A stretch of DNA of 64,000 nt from Jutongia hominis (lineage in GTDB: Bacteria > Bacillota > Clostridia > Lachnospirales > Lachnospiraceae). The stretch is from the NCBI RefSeq assembly GCF_014384965.1, contig NZ_JACRSW010000001.1, forward strand, positions 124,001 through 188,000, written 5' to 3'. A program made the translations under genes and the position numbers. Of the stretch, positions 18,801 to 27,347 are shown piece by piece. The stretch's first letter is position 1. Each line of letters starts with the position of its first letter. Under the pieces are notes generated by a model that had not been told where the DNA came from, ran no database searches, and saw nothing but the letters and a program-made list of their open reading frames with translations.

Positions 18801-19090
18801 TCTGTCGGTTTTGTTTACTTTTTTCTTTTCGCTTTTCTATCAGCTTTGTATACTTTGTTTTCTTTTCGTTTTTCTGTCTGCTTTGTATACTGTTTTTCTT
18901 TTCGCTTTTCTATCAGCTTTATATACTGTTTTTTTCTTTTCGTTTTTTTGTCTGCTTTGTGTACTGTTTTTTCTTTTCACTTTTCTATCAGCTTGTATAC
19001 TGTTTTTTCTTTTGTTTTTCTGTCTGCTTTGTATACTGCTTTTTTTCGCTTTTCTGTCAGTTTTGTATGTTGCTTTTTTCTTTTTGCATT
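18801..19090 (-). repeat. degenerate tandem array, about 8 units of 34-39 bp
   Basis: Units begin near 18801, 18836, 18873, 18909, 18948, 18984, 19019 and 19053. The plus strand is pyrimidine-rich; most units carry a GTATAC-type core after TCTATCAGCTTT or TCTGTCTGCTTT. The two variants largely alternate, so the array may have grown by duplicating two-unit blocks. It fills the spacer between the TM1266-type gene and hydG. Open frames across it are low-complexity and not genes. Confidence 0.85.
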
Positions 19091-19091
19091 T

Positions 19092-19337
19092 CTATTTTTT
19101 AGAATAGACGGCTTTGGCACTGACACCCTCTAACATCCCCAGTTTCCCGGACAATGCACTGATCACATCATTCGGTGCATCCATTACAATGCTGATCACA
19201 GATATGTTTTTTTCTTTATAGGGCATACCCATTCTGCCGATAATATACTCTCGCTGCCGGTGTAAAAGTTCATTGACCTTCGAAACCACTTCCGTATCTT
19301 CTATGATGATTCCTAAGATTGCAATGCGTTTCTCCAT
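19092..19337 (-). CDS. TM1266-family iron-only hydrogenase system regulator
   Basis: This is an 81-residue ACT-like protein (KRIAILGIIIEDTEVVSKVN at the start; SVISIVMDAPNDVISALSGKLG in the second half). The TM1266 family is found next to [FeFe]-hydrogenase maturation genes and is presumed regulatory; its target is not established. ATG at 19335-19337 is preceded by GAGGTG. hydG follows downstream on the same strand across about 320 bases of repeat array, which supports the assignment. Confidence 0.88.
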   Translation of the reverse strand: MEKRIAILGIIIEDTEVVSKVNELLHRQREYIIGRMGMPYKEKNISVISIVMDAPNDVISALSGKLGMLEGVSAKAVYSKK

Positions 19338-19410
19338 TCTGCTTTCACCTCATTTCATGTGGTTTACACACTACCGTTCATAAAGCATTTTCCTGATTCG
19401 AACCTTTATG

Positions 19411-19436
19411 ACTGCACGAGCAGTTTCCTATTCCAT
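19411..19436 (-). repeat. partial copy of the 93-bp terminator repeat
   Basis: Twenty-six bases match the end of the 93-bp unit (GAGCAGTTTCCTATTCCAT on the plus strand) and abut the next full copy. The match breaks off at 19411, which marks one edge of the insertion. Confidence 0.75.
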
Positions 19437-19529
19437 AAAAAAGTGCAAAGCCAGCGCTTTGCACTCCAAGAATTGCTAAAGCAATTCTTGTTGGTGTGCC
19501 ACTACTGTACGAGCATTTTCCTATATAGT
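19437..19529 (-). repeat. 93-bp terminator repeat, copy A
   Basis: On the minus strand the unit reads: T-tract, GGAAA.TGCTCG, hairpin AAGAATTGC/GCAATTCTT, then hairpin GTGCAAAG/CTTTGCAC followed by TTTTTT, so each copy contains its own Rho-independent terminator. It begins exactly at the T tract of the terminator of the GH94 gene. Length is 93 bp, the same as copies B and C. Confidence 0.92.
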
Positions 19530-19574
19530 AAAAAAGACATATCCCGTTATGCTTGGCTGCATTAGGATATGTCT
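19530..19574 (-). terminator. terminator of the GH94 phosphorylase gene
   Basis: AGACATATCC (19535-19544) pairs with GGATATGTCT (19565-19574); on the minus strand TTTTTT follows at 19535-19530. The T tract is also the first part of repeat copy A. Confidence 0.85.
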
Positions 19575-19726
19575 TCTTATAACGCAAGGATAACGCATAC
19601 CTATTATTTTCATAAAAGATATGCGATATCTCCCATTACATTATAACAGCCTTAACATCAGGACGAACCTTTTGCTTTAGAACGTTTTTTGTAATACTTT
19701 TATTTTGATTTTTGATCCGCTTGGTC

Positions 19727-22129
19727 TTACATTACCATTCTTACTTCTGTAACCGGTGTGAGTTTTGAAGCCGGAATGTAGTTGTCATCCTGCTTCTCTC
19801 CATTGATGTAGAATTCTTTGAATCCTGCTTCTGCGCCATTTGGATTCTCGACTGTAATCTTAACAGTGCTTCCACGGAATGTCTTCTCCATTGTGAACTC
19901 TTTCCAGTCACTTGGAATCGTTGGAGCAACGCGAAGACCATCTAAGTCAGGACGCATACCACAGATACCTTCTACACAGCCTACCATACAAGTAGATGCT
20001 GTACCGGTCAGCCAGTGTACATGAGAACGTCCATGGAACGGACTTTCGTCACCTTCTGTGTACTGACCATGTACATATGGCTCTAATTTACGTATCTCTG
20101 CTTTATCATTCTGTGATGATGGAGAACTCTCTTCAAAATACTCGAATGCTTTGTTTCCATGTCCCATTAAAGCTTCTGCAAGAATGATCCATCCCTGTGT
20201 CTGAGAGAAGATACCACCATTTTCTTTTGTAGATGGTGGGAATAATCCTGCCAATGCACCATCAAAGTAATGATCTACATAAGAAGGTGCCATTACTTTT
20301 GCACCATATGCTGTATTTAATTCTCTGTCTACAGACTCTAATGCTTTCTCAGCCTGCTCTTTTGTAGCAAGACCGGAAATAACAGCCCATGACTGTGGGT
20401 TTAACCACATACTTGCTTCCGGATCTTTCTTAGAACCGATCAATTCTCCTGTGTCCTTGAAACCACGGTTAAAGCGGTCATCTTCCCACCAGTATTTGTT
20501 GATCTTTTCACCGATCTCTTTCTGTGTCTTATCTAAGTATGCGATATACTCTGTATCATTCTTCTTCTCGGCAAATTTACGCATGATCGTAAATGCATAG
20601 TATAACTGAAGTGCTACGAAAGAAGACTCACCCTGTGCACCGAGACGGAGACAGTCGTTCCAGTCTGCATGAAGACCTGCCGGAAGACCATGTGGTCCTA
20701 AATGGTTCATTGAGAATGCAATCGCTCTCTTTAAATGCTCATATACTGTTGCTTTTTCTTCAATGTTAGACCATGTGATCTCTTCATCGATGAAGTCAAG
20801 CTGTCCTGTCTCAGCAATGTATTTGTAAACTGTTGGGAATAACCATAACGCATCATCCGCACGATATGCAGGATGTCCTGTCTCACGTACATAATCAGGA
20901 TCATCCGGTGTACCTTCATGACCGGCACGTTCCGCATGATCGAAACGAACCAATGGAAGTCCTCCACCATTATCAACCTGAGCAGATAACATAAAACGGA
21001 TCTTTTCTAAAGCTGCTTCCGGATCAGTATGGATCACACCCTGAATATCCTGAACCGTATCACGGTATCCGTAACCATTACGCTCTCCGCAGTAAATGAA
21101 AGAAGCTGCTCTTGACCATGTAAATGTTAAGAAACACTGGTATGCATTCCATGTATTAACCATGCTGTTGAATGCAGGGCTTGGTGTATTGATCTTGAAG
21201 TTATCTAACTTCGCATGCCAGTAATTTTTTAACTCTTCAATCTCTTTGTCACATACAGATACATCTTCATAAGAAGCGATGATCTCGTCTGCAACAGATT
21301 CTTTGTGTCTTCCTAAGATAAATGCCATTGTCTTAGTCTCACCAGGCGCAAGCTCTAATGCTGTATGTAATGCACCACAACTGTTCTCATTGTAGTTGCA
21401 TACGCCATCACACTCGCCACGCTCTACAGCGATCGGATTACCATAATCATGATACATTCCGATAAATGCTTCTTTGTCACCGTTATAGGATGTTACAGGC
21501 TGTCCTGCCAAACCAAAGAAACGTTCTTTTCCGTTACTTCCATCAGGACCTTTGTACCAGTTTAAGTTGATCTGCTGATAGATTTTATTCTTACGGAAGC
21601 TTGTATTTGTTGTACAAAGTGAATACTGAAGGTTGACCTGATCCTGGTTGTAGTTATCATCATTTGAAAGTTCTGCATAACCGAATGCTGAGATCTTTCT
21701 AGGCTTATCAGATGCATTTGTTACCTTTAAGCACCATACTTCATATACTTTGTTCAAAGGAACATAATACATAGCCTCTGATTTGATTCCGGCATATTCC
21801 GCAAACATCTTTGTATAAGCGGTACCATGATGTACTTCACTCTTATATTCATTTAAGTCTTTACCAACCGGCTGCCATGAAGCTGACCAGAAATCTCCGT
21901 TCTCATCATCTCTTAAATAGATATAACGTCCCGGTGTATCATCACTGTTGAAGTGATAACGAAGAATACGTCCGTTCGCACCACTTTTTACGAAACTGTA
22001 TCCGCCTGCGTTGTTTGAAATGATCGCACCGTATTCCGGTGAACCTAAATAATTACACCATGGAGCAGGTGTATTTGGTTTTGTAATGACATATTCTCTT
22101 TTTTCTTCATCGAAATAGCCAAAATTCAT
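19727..22129 (-). CDS. GH94 phosphorylase, cellobiose phosphorylase-like
   Basis: It phosphorolyses a beta-glucoside (probably cellobiose) to glucose 1-phosphate and glucose, saving one ATP. The 800-residue protein has the GH94 layout: N-terminal beta-sandwich (FGYFDEEKREYVIT at residues 3-16; NNAGGYSFVKSGANGR) and an (alpha/alpha)6 barrel. The catalytic acid is the Asp in GLHADWNDCLRLG (about residue 489, matching the position in known cellobiose phosphorylases), with GYRDTVQDIQG upstream. No signal peptide, so it is cytoplasmic. ATG 22127-22129 is preceded by AAGGAGG 8 bases upstream. A close GH94 specificity (laminaribiose or longer cellodextrins) cannot be excluded. It has its own promoter and terminator. 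Confidence 0.87.
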   Translation of the reverse strand: MNFGYFDEEKREYVITKPNTPAPWCNYLGSPEYGAIISNNAGGYSFVKSGANGRILRYHFNSDDTPGRYIYLRDDENGDFWSASWQPVGKDLNEYKSEVHHGTAYTKMFAEYAGIKSEAMYYVPLNKVYEVWCLKVTNASDKPRKISAFGYAELSNDDNYNQDQVNLQYSLCTTNTSFRKNKIYQQINLNWYKGPDGSNGKERFFGLAGQPVTSYNGDKEAFIGMYHDYGNPIAVERGECDGVCNYNENSCGALHTALELAPGETKTMAFILGRHKESVADEIIASYEDVSVCDKEIEELKNYWHAKLDNFKINTPSPAFNSMVNTWNAYQCFLTFTWSRAASFIYCGERNGYGYRDTVQDIQGVIHTDPEAALEKIRFMLSAQVDNGGGLPLVRFDHAERAGHEGTPDDPDYVRETGHPAYRADDALWLFPTVYKYIAETGQLDFIDEEITWSNIEEKATVYEHLKRAIAFSMNHLGPHGLPAGLHADWNDCLRLGAQGESSFVALQLYYAFTIMRKFAEKKNDTEYIAYLDKTQKEIGEKINKYWWEDDRFNRGFKDTGELIGSKKDPEASMWLNPQSWAVISGLATKEQAEKALESVDRELNTAYGAKVMAPSYVDHYFDGALAGLFPPSTKENGGIFSQTQGWIILAEALMGHGNKAFEYFEESSPSSQNDKAEIRKLEPYVHGQYTEGDESPFHGRSHVHWLTGTASTCMVGCVEGICGMRPDLDGLRVAPTIPSDWKEFTMEKTFRGSTVKITVENPNGAEAGFKEFYINGEKQDDNYIPASKLTPVTEVRMVM

Positions 22130-22262
22130 TAATCTTTCCTCCTTGTCATTCATTGATCTGTTATGATTTCTTTTTTATGCAATATTGACTTTTGAGTACA
22201 ATATCACGTATGCTCTTTTTTCTGATGCAATCCGCCCAAAAGCAAATTTGCACACTAGGTTT

Positions 22263-22291
22263 ATTATACGATAGCATGACTTGATACGCAA
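22263..22291 (-). promoter_or_regulatory. promoter of the GH94 gene
   Basis: On the minus strand TTGCGT (22286-22291) and a perfect TATAAT (22263-22268) are 17 bases apart, about 135 bases before the start codon. Confidence 0.75.
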
Positions 22292-22345
22292 GAAATATTA
22301 TCGCATTTTCTAACACTATTTTGATGTTTGAATCTTTTCCCAAAT

Positions 22346-22438
22346 AAAAAAGTGCAAAGCCAGCACTTTGCACTCCAAGAATTGCTAAAGCAATTCTTGT
22401 TGGTATTCCGCTACTATATGAGCAGTTTCCTATTCCAT
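22346..22438 (-). repeat. 93-bp terminator repeat, copy B
   Basis: Same unit as copies A and C and directly joined to C. It contains stem AAGAATTGC/GCAATTCTT and terminator hairpin GTGCAAAG/CTTTGCAC with a six-T tract on the minus strand. It is slightly diverged (GGTATTCCGCTACTATATG). Confidence 0.93.
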
Positions 22439-22531
22439 AAAAAAGTGCAAAGCCAACACTTTGCACTCCAAGAATTGCTAAAGCAATTCTTGTTGGTGTA
22501 CCACCACTGTACGAGCAGTTTCCTATTTCAT
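22439..22531 (-). repeat. 93-bp terminator repeat, copy C
   Basis: Same 93-bp unit, starting at the T tract of the valS terminator and running into copy B. Because 93 is a multiple of three, the two copies read as one frame on the minus strand with a 31-residue period (PTRIALAILGVQSAGFALFY core). I treat that frame as a by-product, not a gene. Confidence 0.93.
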
Positions 22532-22578
22532 AAAAAAGTCTTTCTGTATCTTATGTCATACATAAAATACAGAAAGAC
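22532..22578 (-). terminator. valS terminator
   Basis: A 12-bp stem (22538-22549 with 22567-22578; GTCTTTCTGTAT/ATACAGAAAGAC) is followed on the minus strand by TTTTTT, which is shared with repeat copy C. Confidence 0.9.
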
Positions 22579-22605
22579 TTCCACATTACATCATGCGTTC
22601 AATTA

Positions 22606-25251
22606 TTATTTTTCCAATGCTTTTAATTGCTCTTGTACTTTAGCCATCATGCTTTCGTACTTCGCAAGCTTTTCTTTCTCCTCGGCAATCTTTGCTTCAG
22701 GAGCTTTACTCATGAATTTTTCGTTATTTAACATACCATGAACACGTTTTAACTCGCCCTCTAAACGTTTTTGCTCTTTTGCAAGACGTTCTTTTTCCTT
22801 CTCAAAGTCGATCAGGTCAGCAAGCGGCATATAAACTGTTGCTTTGTCGATCACTACGGATACCGCATTTTCATCAATACCTGTCTTGTCCATCTGTACA
22901 AATACTTCCGAAGCCGAGATCATATGCTGGTATGTTCCCACCAATTCTTTTAAGCTGTCACAAATCTTTGTGTCATCAGCAACAATGTAAACCTGCGCTT
23001 TTCGTGATGGTGCAACATTCATCTCTGTACGGATATTACGGATACCACGGATCAGGTTTTTCATCATTTCTGCTTTGTTTTCAGCATCTTTGTTCTCCCA
23101 GGCAGCATCAAACTCCGGCCATTTTGAGATCATGATCGACTCTTCTTCTGACTGTAATGTACAGAAGATCTCTTCTGTAATAAATGGCATATACGGATGT
23201 AACAGTTTCAAAGAATCAATTAAAACTGTCTTTAATGTCCAGAAAGCAGCATTTGCAGATACCGGATCTTCTTCTTTGTTAAAGAGTCTTGGCTTAACAA
23301 GCTCGATATACCAGTCACAAAATTCTGTCCAGATAAAGTCATAGATCTTTTGTACCGCAATACCGAGTTCGTATTTTTCCATATTCTCAGTCACATCTTT
23401 TGCCAAGGTGTTCACGGCAGATAATATCCACTGATCGATGACTTCCAGATCTTCTTTTGCCGGTTTCGTGATCTTTGCGTCACCCAGATGCATCATGATA
23501 AAGCGGGAAGCATTCCATACTTTGTTTGCAAAGTTACGGCTTGCTTCTACACGTTCCCAATAGAAACGCATATCATTTCCCGGTGCATTTCCGGTAACAA
23601 GAGTAAAACGAAGTGCATCGGCACCGTATTTATCGATTACCTCTAACGGATCAATACCGTTACCAAGTGATTTACTCATCTTACGTCCCTGACTGTCTCT
23701 TACCAGACCATGGATCAAAACGGTATTGAACGGAACTTCTCCTGTATGTTCTAAACCTGAGAACATCATACGGATTACCCAGAAGAAAATAATATCATAT
23801 CCGGTTACTAACGTACTGGTTGGATAGAAGTAATCGAATTCTTCTGTCTTGTCCGGCCAGCCAAGAGTAGAGAATGGCCATAATGCAGATGAGAACCAAG
23901 TATCCAATGTATCAGGATCCTGACGCATTGGCTTACCGCATTTCGGACAGTTGCAGCTTGTCTCTTTTGTAACAACCATTTCACCACAATCGTCACAGTA
24001 AAATGCCGGAATCTGATGTCCCCACCATAACTGGCGGGAAATGCACCAATCTCTGATTCCTTCTAACCAATGATAATATGTCTTATCAAAGTGTGGCGGA
24101 ACAAACTTTGTATCGCCTTTCTTGACAGCTTCGATCGCAGGCTTTGCAAGATCCTGCATCGCAACAAACCACTGTTTTGATACACGTGGCTCAACCGTTG
24201 TTCCACAGCGATAACAGGTTCCTACATTGTGTTCATGTTCTTCTGTTTTAAGAAGTGCGCCTTCTGCTTCCAGATCCGCTACGATTGCTTTTCTTGCCTC
24301 ATAACGATCCATACCGGCATATTTTGGATAATCTTCTACAATCTTAGCATCATCGGTCAAGACATTGATCACTTCAAGATTATGACGCAGTCCCACCTCA
24401 AAATCGTTAGGATCGTGTGCCGGAGTGATTTTTACAACACCGGTACCAAATTCCATATCTACATAATCATCTGCGATGATCGGAATCTGACGGTGTACGA
24501 TCGGCAGATCTAACATCTTGCCAACCATGTCTTTGTAACGATCATCTTTTGGATTAACTGCAACAGCCGTATCACCAAGCAATGTTTCAGGACGTGTCGT
24601 TGCCAGATCGATATAACCGGTTCCATCTGTTGTCTTATAACGCAGATGCCAGAAATGACCTGCCTGATCCTCATATTCTACTTCTGCATCGGAAATCGAT
24701 GTTAAGCAATGAGGACACCAGTTGATGATTCGTTCACCACGATAGATCAGACCTTTGTTATATAATTTTACGAAAACTTCCTTAACGGCTTTCGAACAGC
24801 CTTCGTCCATTGTAAAACGTTCTCTGTCCCAGTCGCAGGATGAACCGATCTTCTTTAACTGCTCTACGATACGTCCACCATACTGCTTCTTCCAGTCCCA
24901 TACATGCTCTAAGAACTTTTCTCTTCCGATCTCTTCCTTAGAAATGCCCTGCTCACGAAGCTTTTCTACGACTTTTGCCTCTGTTGCGATCGAAGCATGA
25001 TCGGTTCCCGGTACCCACAATGCTTCATATCCCTGCATTCTCTTAAAACGAATCAGGATATCCTGTAATGTGTTATCCAAAGCATGTCCCATATGAAGCT
25101 GTCCTGTAATGTTTGGAGGTGGCATAACGATCGTAAATGGTTTCTTGTCACGATCTACCTCTGCATGAAAATACTTCTTCTGCTGCCATTTTTGATATGT
25201 TCTTGGCTCAATATCGGCAGGATTGTAATTTTTTTCTAATTCTTTTGCCAT
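22606..25251 (-). CDS. valS: valine--tRNA ligase
   Basis: It charges tRNA-Val with valine. The 881-residue class I synthetase has the HIGH motif in PNITGQLHMGHAL (about residues 46-58), an editing domain, the zinc-type segment CDDCGEMVVTKETSCNCPKCGKP, the KMSKS motif in GRKMSKSLGNG (about residue 522), an anticodon-binding domain, and the C-terminal coiled coil typical of ValRS (LIDFEKEKERLAKEQKRLEGE). The frame begins MAKELEKNYNPADIEP at 25251. It is preceded by a T-box leader and followed by a terminator, so it is monocistronic and controlled by uncharged tRNA. Confidence 0.98.
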   Translation of the reverse strand: MAKELEKNYNPADIEPRTYQKWQQKKYFHAEVDRDKKPFTIVMPPPNITGQLHMGHALDNTLQDILIRFKRMQGYEALWVPGTDHASIATEAKVVEKLREQGISKEEIGREKFLEHVWDWKKQYGGRIVEQLKKIGSSCDWDRERFTMDEGCSKAVKEVFVKLYNKGLIYRGERIINWCPHCLTSISDAEVEYEDQAGHFWHLRYKTTDGTGYIDLATTRPETLLGDTAVAVNPKDDRYKDMVGKMLDLPIVHRQIPIIADDYVDMEFGTGVVKITPAHDPNDFEVGLRHNLEVINVLTDDAKIVEDYPKYAGMDRYEARKAIVADLEAEGALLKTEEHEHNVGTCYRCGTTVEPRVSKQWFVAMQDLAKPAIEAVKKGDTKFVPPHFDKTYYHWLEGIRDWCISRQLWWGHQIPAFYCDDCGEMVVTKETSCNCPKCGKPMRQDPDTLDTWFSSALWPFSTLGWPDKTEEFDYFYPTSTLVTGYDIIFFWVIRMMFSGLEHTGEVPFNTVLIHGLVRDSQGRKMSKSLGNGIDPLEVIDKYGADALRFTLVTGNAPGNDMRFYWERVEASRNFANKVWNASRFIMMHLGDAKITKPAKEDLEVIDQWILSAVNTLAKDVTENMEKYELGIAVQKIYDFIWTEFCDWYIELVKPRLFNKEEDPVSANAAFWTLKTVLIDSLKLLHPYMPFITEEIFCTLQSEEESIMISKWPEFDAAWENKDAENKAEMMKNLIRGIRNIRTEMNVAPSRKAQVYIVADDTKICDSLKELVGTYQHMISASEVFVQMDKTGIDENAVSVVIDKATVYMPLADLIDFEKEKERLAKEQKRLEGELKRVHGMLNNEKFMSKAPEAKIAEEKEKLAKYESMMAKVQEQLKALEK

Positions 25252-25410
25252 ATGATTCTATTTCCTTTCTTTGTGTTCCTTGTATTTTGGATGCTTTCTT
25301 TTCTATTGCTGACAACACCCTTTTTCCTTACCCAAAAAAGATCCGATGTCCAGCATCTGCTATAGACAAGAGCTGCTTTCCTTTTGTTGTCGCTGCTTTT
25401 GTAAAAAGGG

Positions 25411-25680
25411 AAAAGAAAAGCCCTTTACTATTTGCTATCATCCAAATAGTAAAGGGCGAATATTCTACGCGGTACCACCTTTTTTGTTTCAGGATCTACG
25501 ATCCTTTTCTCTTTGTATCTTTAACGGAACAACCCGGCAACTCCTAATACGAACGTTTCTCAGAGTTGCATCTTAGAAGCTACCTTCCAGACATTTCTGC
25601 TTAAGCAGCCTTACAGCCAATGAACTGCTCTCTCTTAAAGGAAACTGCCTGTACTCTTCTTCCTCAATGATTTTATATCT
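25411..25680 (-). promoter_or_regulatory. T-box leader of valS
   Basis: On the minus strand the conserved T-box sequence AGGTGGTACCGCG is at 25468-25480. It is followed by a terminator stem (25420-25434 with 25443-25457; 15 bp perfect) and a T-rich run TTTTCTTTT. Upstream is a Stem I-like region (AGAGAGCAG, GGAAGGTAGCTTCT). A GTA valine triplet lies in GGAAGGTAGCTT and is the likely specifier, though I cannot fold it to confirm. Uncharged tRNA-Val would pair with the T-box and prevent termination. The 5' boundary is approximate. Confidence 0.9.
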
Positions 25681-25685
25681 TATAT

Positions 25686-25714
25686 ATGATACTAGACTCA
25701 TTACCGTTCGTCAA
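25686..25714 (-). promoter_or_regulatory. valS promoter
   Basis: On the minus strand TTGACG (25709-25714) and TATCAT (25686-25691) are 17 bases apart, directly before the T-box leader. Confidence 0.8.
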
Positions 25715-25743
25715 GCTTTAATTTAACAGAACCGAGCCGTTTT

Positions 25744-27081
25744 TTATTCCTTATGGGCGAAGTGAGCTACTTTAAATTTACGGATCAATTCATTTAGGTT
25801 CTCAGCCTGTGTACTCATCTCCTGACTGGCGGCCGCACATTCCTGTGAAGTAGCGGAGTTTGTCTGTACGACATCATTGATCTGATCTACACCTGTATTG
25901 ATCTGATGGAAAGAATCCTCCTGTAATCCAAGGATCTTTGCAATCTTGGTCACTTCATCCGTGATGACTTTAGAACCCTCTGCTACATTTTCTAACTGCT
26001 TTGCTGTCTGATCTGCAATAACCGTTCCTTTTTCAACTGCTTGAACGGAAGTATCGATCAGAACCGCAGATTCTTTTGCTGCTTCTGCACTCTGTGCTGC
26101 TAAGACAGCAACTTGATCGGCCACAACCGCAAAACCTTTTCCGGCTTCACCTGCTCTGGCTGCTTCAATCGATGCATTTAACGCTAACAGATTTGTCTGT
26201 GAAGCAATGTCATTGATCGTAGCAATGATCTTTCCGATCTGTTCCGATGCTTCACTGATATCACTCATAGACTGTACCATTTCTTGCATCTTGCCATTAC
26301 CTGTTGCAATCTCTGTGCCAAGTTCATCCACTTTATTGCTAATCACTTTAGCAGATTCGGCATTTCGTGAAACTTCCTCGGATACTTCTGTGATCGTTGC
26401 GGCGAGTTCCTGTGTAATACTTGCCTGTTCTGTAGCACCTTCTGCAAGGTTTGTAGAACTGTCTGATACCTGTTCCGAACCGCTTGCCACTTCATCAGCA
26501 ACACTCTGGATTCCCTTAACTGTAGTAGCCATACTCTCTTCAAACATCATAAACGAATCTAAGATTCCTTTAAAATCGCCTTTCCATTCCACTTCCGGAT
26601 GTACATCAAAATTACCTTTTGAGAACTCGCTCATTGCTCTTGAAATATCGTCAACATATGAGCCAAGAATACGAATGGATTTACGCATATTATGTGCTAA
26701 AAGACCGACTTCATCATCAGAATGAAATTCTAATTCACTATGTAAATCTCCTGCTGCAAGATCTTTTGCTACCTTTTCGATTTCTGCAATCGGTTGTGTA
26801 ATCGAATTAACGGCATAATTTCCAATCTTTCGGGCAACAATTACAGCTGCGATGATAAACATAACAATAAATACAATACTTGCTATGAAATGTATAAGGT
26901 TATTTTTAACTGCTCCTGCTCCAAGCTGTCCTCCGCTCATACCACCCTGTATCGTAACAAAAAACACCGTCAGACTAACAATGGCAAAAAATCCGGATAT
27001 GATCATCAGCATAATAATAAACTTATACCCGTAATTCAATTTGTTCTTAAGACTCAGACTTTGTAACTTTTTTTCAAACAT
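25744..27081 (-). CDS. methyl-accepting chemotaxis protein with minimal sensor region
   Basis: This 445-residue chemoreceptor has two membrane segments (about residues 20-43 and 62-85) separated by only about 18 residues ([18 protein letters not shown]), so there is no extracellular ligand-binding domain. A HAMP domain follows ([22 protein letters not shown]), then the signalling coiled coil with tip [20 protein letters not shown]. It probably senses membrane or internal state, or a partner protein; that is inference. GGGGAGG precedes the ATG at 27081. No other chemotaxis gene is adjacent. Confidence 0.93.
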   Translation of the reverse strand: MFEKKLQSLSLKNKLNYGYKFIIMLMIISGFFAIVSLTVFFVTIQGGMSGGQLGAGAVKNNLIHFIASIVFIVMFIIAAVIVARKIGNYAVNSITQPIAEIEKVAKDLAAGDLHSELEFHSDDEVGLLAHNMRKSIRILGSYVDDISRAMSEFSKGNFDVHPEVEWKGDFKGILDSFMMFEESMATTVKGIQSVADEVASGSEQVSDSSTNLAEGATEQASITQELAATITEVSEEVSRNAESAKVISNKVDELGTEIATGNGKMQEMVQSMSDISEASEQIGKIIATINDIASQTNLLALNASIEAARAGEAGKGFAVVADQVAVLAAQSAEAAKESAVLIDTSVQAVEKGTVIADQTAKQLENVAEGSKVITDEVTKIAKILGLQEDSFHQINTGVDQINDVVQTNSATSQECAAASQEMSTQAENLNELIRKFKVAHFAHKE

Positions 27082-27129
27082 TATAAATCCTCCCCTTTAT
27101 CCATTTCTTTTTTTATCTGCCATTCTCAA

Positions 27130-27154
27130 CACACAGCCTGCTTTTTGCTGTGTG
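27130..27154. other. stem-loop upstream of the chemoreceptor gene
   Basis: CACACAGC (27130-27137) pairs with GCTGTGTG (27147-27154) around a 9-base loop, about 50 bases before the start. Role unknown. The rest of 27155-27347 is AT-rich with no gene. Confidence 0.4.
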
Positions 27155-27347
27155 ATTGATGGCTAAATGTTCTCTATTGCGTCAATACTATTATTTTGAA
27201 CTCATTTTATGACAAAGATATGAACAAATAATTATTTTTATTTAAATTAAATCTTCATAAATGTAGTCACAACTCATTGTTCTTCTATAAAAATCAGCAA
27301 TATTTCCTATAAACTGATATAACTTTTCTATATTGACCTTTTTTTGA

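Noticed and set aside
18727..19133. Two long overlapping Phe/Leu/Ser-rich plus-strand open frames
   Set aside because: They run through the pyrimidine-rich tandem array and the hydG start; the composition follows the repeat and there is no ribosome binding site.
22161..22466. A 101-residue minus-strand frame with the PTRIALAILGVQSAGFALFY period
   Set aside because: It is the 93-bp terminator repeat read in frame. It has hairpins and T tracts of terminators and no ribosome binding site.
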